DNA of 64,000 nt from the NCBI GenBank assembly GCA_011316305.1, contig SAUG01000015.1, forward strand, positions 558,001-622,000, read 5' to 3'. The stretch comes from Rusavskia elegans. Taxonomy: Eukaryota; Ascomycota; Lecanoromycetes; Teloschistales; Teloschistaceae. The position numbers and the translations under genes are program-made. The notes under the pieces are model-generated. The model had not been told where the DNA came from. It worked only from the letters and a program-made list of their open reading frames with translations, and did not search any database. Numbering within the stretch: position 1 is the first letter of the stretch; each line of letters begins with the position of its first letter. Shown piece by piece: positions 12,532-25,322 of the stretch.

Positions 12532-12928
12532 TCCGACCTAAATTATACTAGATCAGATTTATAGTTAAATATATAGTAGAATCTAGAAATAGGTTTTGAA
12601 ATATTATATTAATATCTTATTAGTATTTTATATAGTAAAACAGTATCTTAACATTATTTTAATTACAAATTAATATTAATCTTTCGTTTTTAAACTACGT
12701 CAAGTTATTAAAAACTTATTATTAGTAGTAAATTAGATTCAATTTACTGTTTTATTACACTAGCTGTTTTATATAACTCCGTGTTTAATATAACAGGCAG
12801 TTTAAATCCAATTACTTAGAATTTAAATGTTAACGTATCTATTATATCTTATTAACGTTCAATATTTTTTTACATATAATTAACAGAATGTTAACAGGCC
12901 ATTCTAGAATATAAGGCGCCACCTAAGG

Positions 12929-15900
12929 TAAGCTATAATCGCTTTTCTATTACTTCTAGAATTATAGAATATAGAAATATACTTGTTTATCTATTATTAA
13001 TCTTTTCCTTTTCCGTACTGAGCTAAGACTTAAATATATTAAGTCTTATTATATCGAAGCTTTAGAAGCTACTATAATTAAATATTTCAGTTTTAACGCC
13101 GTCGATTATATCGTCTACTACTATAGTAATATCGCTAGGAGTAATACTATTATTCTAGTTCTAGAAATTCGCTTTATAGACCGTTTTAATCTCGATTAAT
13201 ATTTTAAAGAAAATAGGAAATTATTTTAGAGACTTTTCGAATACGTTATTCTAGCTCTTACCCTAATATTTCGCCGCGGAATAACTTTTATATCTTATTA
13301 ACTAGTAATACCTCTATTCTCTTTTTATTAAAATTCTATTAATTTTCGTAATAAACTATACTAGGCCGACTATAATAAGGAAACTCTTTTATAAATCGAC
13401 TAGTATAGCGAGACTTTTATTATCGATAGCAATATTTTAAAAATAGCTAAAATAATCTTTAATACCTAAAGTCGCCTTAATATATATATCGCTCTCTATT
13501 ATATAGATATTACTACTAAATATAATATTTTAAATAATATTATAGTATTTATAGGCGAGGATAAATATCGGTATATTCTCTAATATTTATATATATCCTT
13601 ATTACTTATTATATATCGCTATTTTAATATTTATCCAGTTTTTATAAATAAATAAATACTTCTAAACTATCGGCTAATCCTAATAGTAGCTATAAACTAG
13701 AAGTTTTAAAAACTAATAAATATAATATTTTTAAGTCTCTATTCTAAAAAGAAAGTATATAATAATATTTCAGATTTATCTTTACAGGCTCCTTTAAAGT
13801 AGAGCCGATATTAATATAGAGCGTTACCGCTATTTACTAATACTATCTATTATTTTTAAATATATTACTATTTAATTCGGAATAGAGAGAAGTAGATATA
13901 GAAATTAAGGAAGTAAAGGTAAAAATAGTCGAAAATAAAAAATATTAGAAGCTGCTAGCTATCGGAATATTAAAAAAAGGCTATATAAAACGGAACTATA
14001 GATAGCCGGTTAGATTAAACGCTATTATAATAGATATCGATTTTTTTTTCCTTTTATAAAATAAATATAATTAGGAGTATAATAAAATATATATTATTCG
14101 ATCTAATATATATATATAGTAGTCTTCGAAGTTCAATTTTATAGATTTATAAATTACTTTACTTATTTGATATTTTCTTTATAAGAATTTTCTATCCTAT
14201 AGTTAAAGTTTAGGAATTACTATTAGAATCTAAATATATAGGTAAAAGTATACGCTAATATTTATTTTATAAATTCTAATATTATATTATATTTAAATTT
14301 AGAGATTCTATTACTATTTATAAATAAATTAGGCGTATCGATAGGATTTTCTTATATAATTATTTAAATACTTATCGGATAATATTCGTTCGGATAATAA
14401 TAGTCGAGGGTTTTAGTAAAAGATACTAGGATCCCGTCCTATAAGTCCTATATATAAAGCTTTCTAAAATAGTTAATATTATAGGACTACCGGATATAGG
14501 TTCGAAAAAGAATTATATTATCTTTATACGCCGGCGGAAAAGAAATAGAGAAGACGTTTTAGAATATAGTAGTAATACTTTTCTTCTATATTATAATTTC
14601 GAAATTTAATTTATATAGATACTCTAACTAATAGTTCGTTATTTATATATTTTCTAAGCTCTATATTTTCTTTCTATTATAAAGTAATAAATTAAAAAGA
14701 TATTTTATCGGGTAATCGGATTTCGTTATTATAAAAATTATTATTATTTTAAAGATATCTATCTATATTTCCTATACGTTTAATATAATTAATATTATTA
14801 AATATCTTAACCTATAGGCTTTTAATTTATAGATTCTTCTAGAGGTATAGAAAATTTTTATTATAGAAAGTAGAAATAAATATATATTATACTTTCTATC
14901 TTTTTTACTATATTCGTTCTTCTACTAGCCGATAAGTATTTTTAAACGTTTATTTATATCTATCTAGTACTATTTAACTCCCCGTATATATATAGTATAT
15001 ATATAAAATACGTATTTAAATAAACTATAAATAAAGTTTCCCTATATAATTTTTTTTAGTAATTTTTAAATTTATTCTTTCTATCTATAATTCTAGATAT
15101 ATCGATAGAGAATCTAATAGAGCTTTTTAAAAAAGTAATTTAAAATATATCGATACTACTAACTAATAATAAGAAGTACCGCGGTATAAATTATATAGGG
15201 TTAGCGATATATAAAATATAGGCAATAGCGATAATAAAGTACTTTAGCGATAATAATAAAATATAGGAAATAAACTACCTTTCTATATATCTGAAATAAT
15301 TATTAAAATATCGTATAACTAATTTAGAAAGCAGGGTTTTCTTTTAAAATACTATCTTTATAGCCCTAAAATATATATTATAAATACCGAAAATTATATA
15401 TTAATATTCTTTTATTAATATTTTCTATAGGACGTATTACCCGATTACTAGTTAATATAATATATTATACCTCTTCTAGCGCGTTAGAATAGAGCTAGCT
15501 ACCCGGGTTTACAGCCTAGTTACTATATAGCTAGGCCCCCTCGGGCTATTAATAAATACCCGGCGGCTATTAAATATATATAGCTATATAAGATATTTAA
15601 ATTTAATAGAAAAATAGTAAGATTACTATAGCTTTCCTATAGCTATCTGGTTATCTTCTTCTATTCTCTATTTTCTCTCTTTCTATCCCGTCCTGCTTCT
15701 TTTTCTCTTCCTTTTCCTCCTCCTCTTCCTCCCTTATCTTCTTTTTCTTCTTCAGCTTTTTCCTTAATATCTATTATTCTTTTCGGATTATACTAAAATA
15801 TTATCTAGTAATATAATAATTAGATATAAAAATAGAATTTTTTTTTAGAAAATAGTCTAGCTCTTTTTTAGATATTTTCTTTTTTCTAAACCTTTTTCCG

Positions 15901-17099
15901 TATATTATATTATTATTATAACTACTACTATCTATTATAGATTTAAAGATATCTTTAAACTTTAGCTTTTAGATATATTAATATATATCTAGGATCCGTA
16001 GACAACGATAATAATAATAATAAATACGGTAGAGGAATAGAGTATATATCGAATACTAAAATAGTATAATATAGCTAATAAATATATAAGAATTAATATA
16101 TATAAAAGAATAAAAATAGAATATATTATCTAGATATATTACCTCCTCTTCCGAGCTTTAAATAAAACGATACTAGTATTATTCTATAGATAAATATCTA
16201 GTATAAAAGTTTATATAGTAAATAGTATATATCGATTTCTATTCCTAATTCTAATTATTATCTTATATTTCTAGAGAAATTAATATTTAACCGCTTTCCT
16301 ATATAGAACTCTATATAAAATAAGAATAGTAGATTTAGTAGATATTATAATAAAAGTAAATAGTATTAGATATATTTATACCGGAGTCGTTCTAATTCCG
16401 GGATTCCTCTATTACTAAGAAAATTTTTATCTAATAATATATATAGATATTCCGATATTCCGATATTATATAAAAGAAATAGCTATAAGATTTATAGTTC
16501 GTTTCTCTATCCTAAAAGCTTTATTCTATAGATAGATTAACGAGCGGAAGAGATCTATCTAATATATATAAAAAATTTATTTTAATTAATTATATATATG
16601 GAGATATAATAGATAAAGGTTTATAATGTTGATTATTATAGTATCTAATAGTAATAAGATTTCCGGATATAGTTAAAGTATTTTCTAGAATAGTATAAAA
16701 AAATATAATAGTAGTAAAAGATTCGAAATAGGCGGAGGGTATTTAGATAGGTATATAGAAGATATTATATTATAACGTAGAATAATATAAATACTATCCT
16801 TCAACTTTATTATAATATCCAAAAAGCGTACTATAGGTACTATCGAAAATAAGTAAATTTTAAATTAATTCTCTATAGTTCGAAATATAATATTTCTATA
16901 TAGTAGTTTATTTCTATATCCATATCTATCGATATACTATAGATATAGTATTATAAACTTAACGCGTTTAAATTATATTTATAGCAGTATCCGGTTATAG
17001 TAAAATATAAATAAGTAAAAGATATATATTAACAGATATTATAATATATATAAAATCCGTATTATCTATACTCGATATTTTATACTATATTATATTATA
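12929..17099. other. RIP-degraded repeat sequence, probably the C-terminal side of a CACTA-type element
   Basis: Strong TpA enrichment with stops in all frames. The minus strand continues leftwards from the Tnp2-like transposase relic at 17100-18500, so part of this tract is inferred to be the rest of that element. I could not identify further domains or a CACTA terminus. A GC-richer patch lies at about 15480-15560, and a pyrimidine-rich tract follows it. Confidence 0.35.
15652..15764. repeat. Pyrimidine-rich tract
   Basis: About 110 bases are almost entirely C and T on the plus strand. Pyrimidine runs lack CpA, so they are largely immune to RIP on the top strand. On the minus strand one frame stays open over most of the tract and would encode a Glu/Lys/Arg/Gly-rich low-complexity segment, as in charged tails of transposases. 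Alternatively it is a simple-sequence expansion. Confidence 0.55.
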
Positions 17100-17333
17100 T
17101 AAAATATAGACTGGAGAGGCTGCTAACAGACTGTCTAGATATATAAAAGGCCGTCTAAGATGGAGTATCTACATAATATTTCAAGGGAAGAGAAAGATCT
17201 ACTACTCGCCTATTACGGTATATTATTTATATTTAGTATCGTATACGCGAGAATAATAGTTTCCTCCCCGTTAATATTTATCGCTATACTACCTTTATAA
17301 AGTCGTAATATATTAGGCTAAAAAGTTTATATA

Positions 17334-18101
17334 CTTTAGGTGACGCCTCTAGTATCTAAACTGTCTGTTAAAACGCTGTTTTTATTAAATTATTGAAAAT
17401 ATCACGTGACTAAAAATGTCGAGTATGGGCTATACGAACATGCCGTAATTAATTATATTTGTTTTAAAAAATATAACGTTTCTGTAAAACAGGCTGTTCG
17501 TATTATATTTTAAATTACCGTAAAATATAAAAATCGGAGGTCTTAATCCGACAGGTCGATTTATTTTATCTAGGCTATTTAAATCGCCAAATTAGTTAAA
17601 AAAAATAAAAAACCGAAGGATTCGAACCCCGAGCCTACCGAATTGGCCTAATCGGGACTAGTTTCTAAAAAGATAGAGTATTATATACTATTTTAACCTC
17701 TAAACAAAAACGACTTGTATCTAGATTTTAATACTAATAGTTTATTTATTCTTGAATTTTTAATAATTTTAAACATCGTTTTAACATCGAATTGACATTT
17801 AGTAGAAATAAAGTCCTTATAAACTAGCTGCTAACTATAGATGAACTCGTTATTAGAGCTTATAGTCTTTTTAAAATTAATTTAAAGTTTTTATAAACAG
17901 CCTTTTTATAGACTTTTTTTTGAAAACAGCTAGTAATACTAAACTCGCTGTTTTTAATAACGTCTTATTCGTTAATATTGAGTATCTATCAGTAGTTATA
18001 GAATATTTAACTGTTAATATACTGTCTATTATATCTACTATATAACTTTAAATTAATATAAAATTAACAGGCCATCTAGAAACTAGCAGCGCCGTCTAAG
18101 A
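17334..18101 (-). mobile_element. Short TIR element D (768 bp) with Pol III-like boxes
   Basis: The left end CTTTAGGTGACGCCTC and right end GCGCCGTCTAAGA are RIP-altered forms of the family terminus, with TA at 17332-17333 and 18102-18103. The right subterminal region, GGCCATCTAGAAACTAGCAG, is the same type as both ends of B, and the body is an inverted copy of B. The minus-strand B box is at 17618-17628; the A box region (about 17697-17707) is degraded. It is inserted in the Tnp2-like transposase frame. CpA/TpG retention is intermediate. Confidence 0.75.
17618..17628 (-). promoter_or_regulatory. B box of element D
   Basis: Minus-strand GGTTCGAATCC, identical to the B box of element B, followed on that strand by a T run. 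Confidence 0.55.
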
Positions 18102-18500
18102 TAATATTAGAGAATTTACAAGTATAAAACCCTAATATTAGTAGAAAGATATTAGATTTCCTTTTTCGTTATCGCCGGTCTAGTATAGTAATAGTTATAT
18201 AAATATCTATAAGCGATCGATATATATTCCGATAGACTCTAAAAGCGTCGAAAAAAATAGCGAAGGAATTAGATAGCGTCTTCTGCGAAATATATCGCTT
18301 ACAATAAAGTCTACTATAATATATAATCTCGAGTTCGCCCTATAGTAGTGGTAATAGCTAAAGAAGGTTAATCTCTTTTCTACTAGATACTATAGTATTA
18401 CGAATAATATACTCCGAAGTATAGTTAATAGGCGCAGGATATATAGCTTCTTAAATTTCCTTAAACCGGTAGTCTATATAAATATTAAAGATATAGTTTA

Positions 18501-21500
18501 GAACGCGACGAGGAAAAACTATTAAAAGTTCTTTATAGATAAATAATAATTCTTTTAACTTCGATAGTAGATATTTTAGATATCTCCTTAACTCGACTAG
18601 TAAACGAGTACCTAGGTATAGCTTTTATACTTGAAATATTAGTATTCTACAGCTTAAAATTATAATATCGCTAAGAAAATCTTTTTTAATAGCGAAAACC
18701 CTATTAAGATAATACTTTATATCTATATAATTATATTCTTTATATCCGTATCGATAGGCGATAATATCCGATAGAAAGAGAAACGTACTATTTAGATATT
18801 ACGCGTACTAGCTAGAATAGGAGAAGATAGATATAGTCTAGATATTTAAATAATAGAACTCGGATAGTTAGAAACGAAATAAATAGGCCTAATATATATT
18901 CTTCTCCGGATCTTAGATAAGATAATAATAGTCTGGAATAACTATACGATATTAAAAAAATATATAAATCTATAAAATCCTTTACTTTAGATTATATCCT
19001 GTTCCTAGATCTTTTTATCCGGTATTACGGTAGATAGCTTTTCCGGGTACAGTTTAAGCAGTCTTCGGCGTAAAGGGAGTAGGAGGAGTTAGTTACTGTC
19101 TAATATATTTTTTAAAAGTAGTAATAGTATCAGATTGGGTTCGAAGTAATTCGATATTTCTAATAAGACTAAAGACTTCGAATAGACTTCGGTACTAATA
19201 CCGTATTATTTTACTAATATCGTACTATATTTTAAAGGCGAAAGTAAAGAGATCTAGCTTATTATCCGAATACCGATATAGTATTAGCTCTGAATTATCT
19301 TTAACTATTAATATCGAACTTTTCTTTATAGATAGTTATTTCTATATAGACGTAGATAGCTTTAGTTCTTTATATATAATTATATTATTATCCGCGTCTA
19401 CTCTAAACTTTTATTTCTAGAGCGGTTCTTTATTATTATAGGCTTTATTTTTATTAAATAAAACTTCTTCTAATATATCGTAAAGCTTTTCTAGTTAGAA
19501 GGTATCGTTATTATAATCTGAAAGAACGAAAATAAGGTTATCGAAAGGGACTTTCTCGATAGCACTAAAGAGTTTATTAGAAATAGATATTACGGTCTAG
19601 GTAAATTAGTATAGTATTCTAGAATAAATCTATAGATAAATTTATATTAACTAGTTTAATTACTATCTGGCTAAATAAACGTATATTTTAAAATTCCTCC
19701 TCCTCTTTTATTATTATTATCGAATTATTATAAGTATTCCTTCCGAAGAAAAAGAATATACTATATTTAGGAAAATTATTTCTATATTTGCTTCCGCTTA
19801 TATTATAGCTATTTTTATATCTCTGTATCTCCTTTATATCGTAGTTCCTTTTATTAATTATCGATAGCGGTTTTCCGTATTTTTAATCTACCTAAGGAAT
19901 TATAAGGTAAGGTATTATAGATAGAATTAGAAAGACTTATTATAGTAAATAAGAAATAGAAAAGAAAGGCAATCGATAATACCGGTTATGAAACTATCGA
20001 ATAATAGGAAGTAGTATAAGATATTTAGGGAAATTTAGAAGGGAAATAGAATTAGAGGATAGGAAATTTAGGAAGAGATAGGTAGATTATAAAGACTTCT
20101 AGAATCTTTATAGAAAGCTTAGGAATTAGTAGATACTCTACTATAGAGAGAGCGGGATAGTAGCTTATTTAAAGAAGCTAGAGATCGATTACCCGCTATA
20201 GGAAGGGCTCGTTAAGTACTAGTACCGTAAATTTAAAAACTATAATATAGGAAATAGGATATCTATCGGGCGCTTAATAGATATCTATCCTACTATTCTT
20301 AAAAATCTATAAACGATAAAAGTCGTATTTAAATACTATATATTAGTATATTTAAAAATAAGAAAAAGGATAAAAGTTAAGAATATTAGGTATTAGTTTA
20401 ACGGTCGGATACTCGATAGGTTTTAACTTCGCCGTCCTAAAAAACCTTTAAATAATAAAGTTTATATCCGGGTACTACGTAGAACTATATATAAAATTAA
20501 TAAAGAGTTTTAAAGAAATATCCTAAATACTAGAAAGCCTACTATAGAATATCTTACTATAGAATTTTAATAGTATATCTCTAGTATAAATAGACGGGAG
20601 TTACCTCCTATACCTTCCTCTATAGTCTAGAGGTAAAATATAATAATTAAGGTTATAGTAGACTAAATAGTATAGGAAATCGAGTAGTAAGTTTTAAAGT
20701 TTAGTAATAGTCTTTCTAGTCTGATTTATAGTAGTTAAGATAATAAAGCTCTACTTACTAAAGAATATAGGCGCTAGTAGCCTATATACCTATTTTTTTC
20801 TCTCTACTTCTCTCTTATAAATTCTTTATCCTGTTCTATAATATTACTAACTAGTATATTATTTTCGCGTATTTATTACCTTACTAGATTTTTGTATTAA
20901 TAAAGTAGTTACTATAGGCGGTAAGTCTATAGTAATAACTATAATAAAAAGCGGACGCGAATTAACCTAAAGTTTTTAATTACCGTATTCGATTTTTTTA
21001 TAAATTAATAAATCTGCCGGTTAAGATCCGAAGTCTTAGTATTTTAAGGAGACTTACTTTAAAAGGCTTAAAATACCTAAGAGACTTTAACCCTCGATAT
21101 CTAAATTTATTACTTAAAGTAGTAGTAATTATACCTTTTAAAAGACTCGTATTTTATTAAAAAATCTAGGCCCTTCTACGTCCTATTTAGGTTTATTACC
21201 TCCGATATTACCGCTAGACGTCCTCGCCTAAAAAATATAAACGAAGTAAATTAAAGCTAAAAACTAAAATAAAAATTTTATAGAAAATAAATATTAGTAC
21301 GAAACTAAAACCTATAGTAATAATAACTATAATTAATAATTCCTACTAATAATATAGTATAAGTCCTTATTTCCTATTTCTATTTCTAAGTATTAGTTAA
21401 CTAATCTTTATTTATAGGCTTTATTTACCTTAGCGGACTATAATTTAGAGCTAGATAATCTTTCTAATACAGGTAATTAGACTACCCGTTCCAAAATAAC

Positions 21501-22004
21501 TAGTAAGCGTTTATTTATAGCGAAAATAAAAGTCGATACCGATTAAGGCTATAAGCCTAAAACTATAAAAGGTTTCTATTTCCGCTTTACTAATAAGCCT
21601 AAGCTTAAAATAAAGGAGTTAAAAAATAATTATCGGGCTATATTCCTATTAAATCTTAAACTAGATAATATATACGAATTTATCGTAGACGTCTAGAGCC
21701 TAGAAATTAAGAAAGGAGATTAGGAATAGAGAGAAAGCGAAAACTATATTAACTAGAACGGTAATAATTAGAAACGATCGGCTATTATAAAAATAATTAT
21801 AAATATATATCCTCGCTCATATTTATAATAACTTTTATTTTAAAATACCTTTATTTTACCTATACTAATAGCCTACAGGTTAAAGTTAAATTTAGAATAT
21901 CTATTCTTTAATAACTCCGATACCGTTATCGAAAAAATAGATATAAAAGCTTTTATCTACTTATTTATTTAAGTTATATTCTCTAAATAGTTTCGCTTAT
22001 ATCT
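18501..22004. other. RIP-degraded unassigned sequence
   Basis: No intact frame. The part nearest 18500 may hold the N-terminal side of the minus-strand Tnp2-like transposase. About 20130-20550 reads on the plus strand as a protein-like basic stretch, and 21400-21720 has moderate coding character on the same strand, but no family was recognised. No terminal repeats or RNA genes were seen. Confidence 0.35.
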
Positions 22005-22450
22005 TCTTTTTCGCTACCTCTATCGCCGATCTTATCGAGTCGGCCTATCTAAATAATAAAGTTAATTTCTATTTCGAGAATATATCGCCTGTCCTTTTTA
22101 CTAATATGTTTCTAGCTACTAACCGAATTCTAGATATCTATATAAATCTTACAGCCCGTATTAAACTAATACTTAATTATAATACTAATCTATAGAGGTT
22201 ACGGGATTAGAAGTTTACTAGAACTAACCTTCTAGATATATTTAATTATATAGTAGATACGGATATCTTTATAGTTAGATTCTATGATCTTATATATACG
22301 CTGGTAAAACTAAAGCGCGTAAAAAAGGATAGAAAGCAGTTCCCGGGTCCGGATAATAACCTCTACTAGAAATAGACTACTAAACTTCCTAATTTATATC
22401 TTTATATAGAATATAAAATAGCTAAAAAGAAAGCTACCGTCCGTATTATC
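22005..22450 (+). pseudogene. Unrecognised coding relic with a comparatively open frame
   Basis: One plus-strand frame is open for about 60 codons (FFFATSIADLIESAYLNNKV onward), is then interrupted by two RIP-type stops, and continues in frame to about 22445 with a basic end. Stop density is well below that of the neighbouring frames. The sequence has no motif that I recognise; a retrotransposon Gag or a transposase segment is possible. It is clearly non-functional. Confidence 0.35.
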
Positions 22451-23019
22451 TATAAGGTTAACTGATTATAGTTATAATATCGATAAAGAAGCTATTAAAG
22501 ATAAAGAAAATAATTCCAATACTAATAATAATAGGCCTAATATCTTACTCTAAAATATAAGGTTAGTACTTTCTTATCTATATAGATAAGTCTATAAAGT
22601 ATTTAATAGATAATATAGCTTTTAATCGAAAAATAGGTATAGTTATATAGAGGGTTTTTACTTTACTTTTATTTATAATATCTCTATTTCTTTAATTTGA
22701 TACTCTATATACGAGATTAGACTACTTATATATTACTATATAAGCTATATACTAAATATATTACGGCTATAGAGTAGATAGCGCGTTTTAGAATAATACT
22801 ATATATTCTATAGCTATTATATTAATACTATCTACGAGCTATATTACGAGATTATATAAAGTATTCTACGAAGTAAAACGTATTTCCGGGGATATATAGT
22901 ATCTATATTAAGATACTTATCGCCGTTATTACTAAAATCGCTTATTAATAATCTTTTAGTATTTAACTTGTTCTAATATCCTACGAATATATAGCTAATA
23001 GTATATCTATAATAATAAT
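22451..23019. other. RIP-degraded sequence, nothing recognised
   Basis: Uniform TpA-rich sequence with no visible gene or repeat structure. It leads into the low-RIP island at 23020. Confidence 0.4.
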
Positions 23020-23420
23020 AACTGCCACGAGATGGTCGACGTCCGCGAGGGTAGGTATAGTTATTGCGGATAAAGGTGCTATCGTCTAGGTTAGCTGCGG
23101 CATAGCTATTGCGGGAGCATATACGTACGCAAGAGGTTTTAGTAAATCGCAGTACTTGCGAGGGTATAGCTTGTATTACTAGTAAAAGAAGAAGAAGCGA
23201 TAACTACGAGGTATATTTATCTATAAAAATTTCTACGTTTGTTAAATTATCGCTAAAAGGATATGTTATATTACTAAGCAAATTTAAATTAAAATTCTAT
23301 AGAAAGAACCGTTATTTACGTTAACTGAACTAGGATATAAGTTCTGCTACCGTATATTCAATGCTGGTATACCAACGCTTGATTTGCTCACCGAACCACT
23401 GGTTTACCGGGCACCAAAAC
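23020..23420. other. RIP-escaped island
   Basis: About 400 bp with normal CpA/TpG content (GCCACGAGATGGTCGACG, CACCAAAACCAAAACC) and several CpG-rich words such as GCGAGGGTA and TTGCGG. It holds a 71-codon open frame (23109-23324, plus), which starts at ATG in a row of short repeats (TATTGCGGGAGC, TATTGCGGATA) and shows no recognisable domain, so it is probably not a gene. The island is either single-copy DNA between repeats or a young insertion too diverged or too short for RIP. Confidence 0.5.
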
Positions 23421-23954
23421 CAAAACCAAATTAACTGAATAATAATAATAAATTAATTCTTAATTTTAAATTTCCTATATTAGATAATAAATAGTATATT
23501 CCTTTTTATATTAGAAATATAGAAATTTAAAGTATTATATACTGCTAAATATTATATAAAATAAAATTAATAGGCTCGTTCGATATAATTAGCTGTGGAT
23601 ACTTGGCTGTTATTATATAACGCCAAACCACCCTTTGATTGGCTGCTAATATATTATCTAAAAGCAAGAGGTTGCCTCTAAAGTAATATATTAATAAGCT
23701 ATCTAAAAAAAAATTAAATCTTTTTTTAACTTTTACTATTATTATTTTAGAAAATTTCTAGTAGTTTTTAAATCGGTAGTAATAATAAATATAAAAACGT
23801 TTCTATCGACAATATAGAATTCTATCTGCCTTTTTCTAAAAAAAAAAGGGTATATTAGTAAAGTTAATACTATCCGAACTGTAGAATTAGATCCCGAAAT
23901 ATATTTCTAAAACCTTTTCTATTTCTTTATAGAAAAAAAGTAATTATAAAAAAT
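23421..23954. other. Mixed sequence with a second low-RIP patch at about 23588-23700
   Basis: 23588-23700 retains CpA/TpG (TGTGGATACTTGGCTG, CCAAACCACC, GATTGGCTG), while 23701-23954 is AT-rich with oligo-A and oligo-T runs. The 3' LTR expected for Copia Y should lie here but is not detectable, so the left edge of Y is truncated or rearranged. Confidence 0.4.
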
Positions 23955-25173
23955 AATAATTGAAGTTCGTTATATACTATTAATAAACTTGCTATATACT
24001 CGCTAAAAATTCTATAGGAAATTGAGTTAATATATAATAACGGCGAGGTAGATAAAGTTTAAAGAGCTCCTATACTAGATATATAAATTATAAAAATTTA
24101 AATTTAAATATAAAAAATTAGAGTTCCTATAGTTTCGATAGTATCCTAAACTTTCTATAATAATAGTACATTTAGAAGAGTACTAGTATAGATACTAGTT
24201 TATAATATAGATTCATTTAAAGTATTTAAAATGGATATCGCCTAATTAAAAAAATATATCTAAAGTTTTAATAATTAAAAGTACCTATTTAGTAGTAAAA
24301 TATACGTATTATCGGTATTTATTAATACTGCCGAAATACTAAAAGGTATAGATATTATATTATCTTTTAATTTATAAAAGAAATATATACTAAATATCTA
24401 TTAGTAATTTATAAATCTTTATAGATATATTAAAACTTATATCGTCTAGGTAGTCCTAGATATAGAGGTATTAAATATAGCTTCGAAGATTAATATAAGT
24501 TTTCGGATTATTAATAATTATAGCGCTCTAATAGTACTATTTCTAGAATTTCTGTAAAATTCTATAGTTAATTTAACGATATAGCTAAATAGTAAAAACC
24601 CTGATATATATTTATAAATTATCATTATCCAGCTATAGACAGTCAAAAATATTATAATTCTAAAAGTTATTAATATTATTTTTAATCTAATAGCGTTTAG
24701 ATTCGAGGTTTAGATAAAATAGTACCCGAAGATAGAAATAGAATAAATTCTTATTATAGTTTATATAGATATTATAAAATCGAAAGTTATTTAATAGTTT
24801 ATTATATACTTCGATATATATATATAGATTAAGCTTTCTAGAAATATAGAAGATAAAATTAAATTTTCGAAGGCTATCTAAATCAATAATAGCTATATAT
24901 TTTACCCTCCGAAAATAGGTATATAGTAATCGCTAGTACCCGGAAAAAAATATTATTAGAAGAATTCTTATAATTTAGATAGATTATTACTATTATTATT
25001 TAAAAATTCGATTATTTTTAGATTTTTAAATTTAAACGCTGTATACAAAATCTTAAATTTACTTTTATTTAGAACTTTAGTAAATCTATTAGCTATTATT
25101 TATTCCGTTAGAATATACTAAAAGTCGATAGTTTTATTAGCTACTTTCTTTTATAGGAATTTAATATAGATAT
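23955..25173 (-). pseudogene. 3' internal region and RNase H C-terminus of Copia Y
   Basis: Aligns throughout with 25340-27070 of Copia X and with the inverse of 39990-41750 of Copia Z. It lacks a module of about 500 bp, present in X (about 26290-26790) and Z (about 40381-40850), at the join near 24900-24910. The part nearest 25173 is the RNase H C-terminus and the remainder is the long non-coding or lost-coding 3' region. It breaks at 25173 where X is inserted. Confidence 0.7.
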
Positions 25174-25322
25174 AGCTTGATTTACTAAAGTAGGCTTTCG
25201 CCTGAACTAAATATATAAAAAGGAGATAGCAGGGTTTTAGCGCCTAGATCTACAAGGCCTAATCGGTACTAGCGCCTTTAGTATCTTGATATAGCTATTA
25301 TATATAATATATATATTTAATA
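25174..25322 (-). repeat. 3' LTR of Copia X, lacking its last 27 bases
   Basis: Matches 149 of 176 positions of the LTR and lacks the 27 bases corresponding to the LTR 3' terminus, so the usual CA end is missing. Despite this, the GATAT target duplication is still adjacent. Confidence 0.7.

Larger units (their letters stand above)
12097..12928 (-). mobile_element. Short TIR element C (832 bp) with Pol III-like boxes
   Basis: It begins CCTTAGGTAGGCCCC (12097), ends GGCGCCACCTAAGG (12928) and is flanked by TA on both sides (12095-12096, 12929-12930). The ends pair imperfectly. On the minus strand it carries a B box (12452-12462) and an A-box-like block (12521-12531), with an oligo-T run downstream in that orientation. 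Its right end, with GGCCATTCTAGAATATAAGG, is of the same type as that of element E but differs from B and D. CpA/TpG are kept in many places. No protein is encoded. Confidence 0.75.
17100..18500 (-). pseudogene. Tnp2/CACTA-type (Plavaka-like) transposase relic, split by element D
   Basis: On the minus strand, 18262-18190 reads FFDAFRVYRNIYRSLIDIY, followed after a short gap by RKSNIFLLILG. This is the block FFDAFG.YRN.YRSLMG.Y....RR.N.FPLTLGPH typical of fungal Tnp2-family transposases. Beyond element D the frame resumes near 17330, and at about 17240-17200 it reads as the conserved GDMPQQ-like segment with Gln codons turned into stops. D interrupts the frame between the TLGPH block and the DMPQQ block. 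RIP stops are abundant. The family rests on remembered conserved blocks, not on a search. Confidence 0.6.

Noticed and set aside
5549..23020. A Starship-type giant element with a DUF3435 captain
   Set aside because: No tyrosine recombinase pattern was seen, and the recognisable relics belong to small transposons.
23109..23324. 71-codon open frame on the plus strand
   Set aside because: It is open mainly because the island escaped RIP. No domain, signal or homologous frame is visible.
25160..25322. Tandem duplication of the Copia 3' region (23955-25173 and 25340-27070)
   Set aside because: The two copies are better explained as the 3' regions of Y and X placed side by side by insertion of X into Y.
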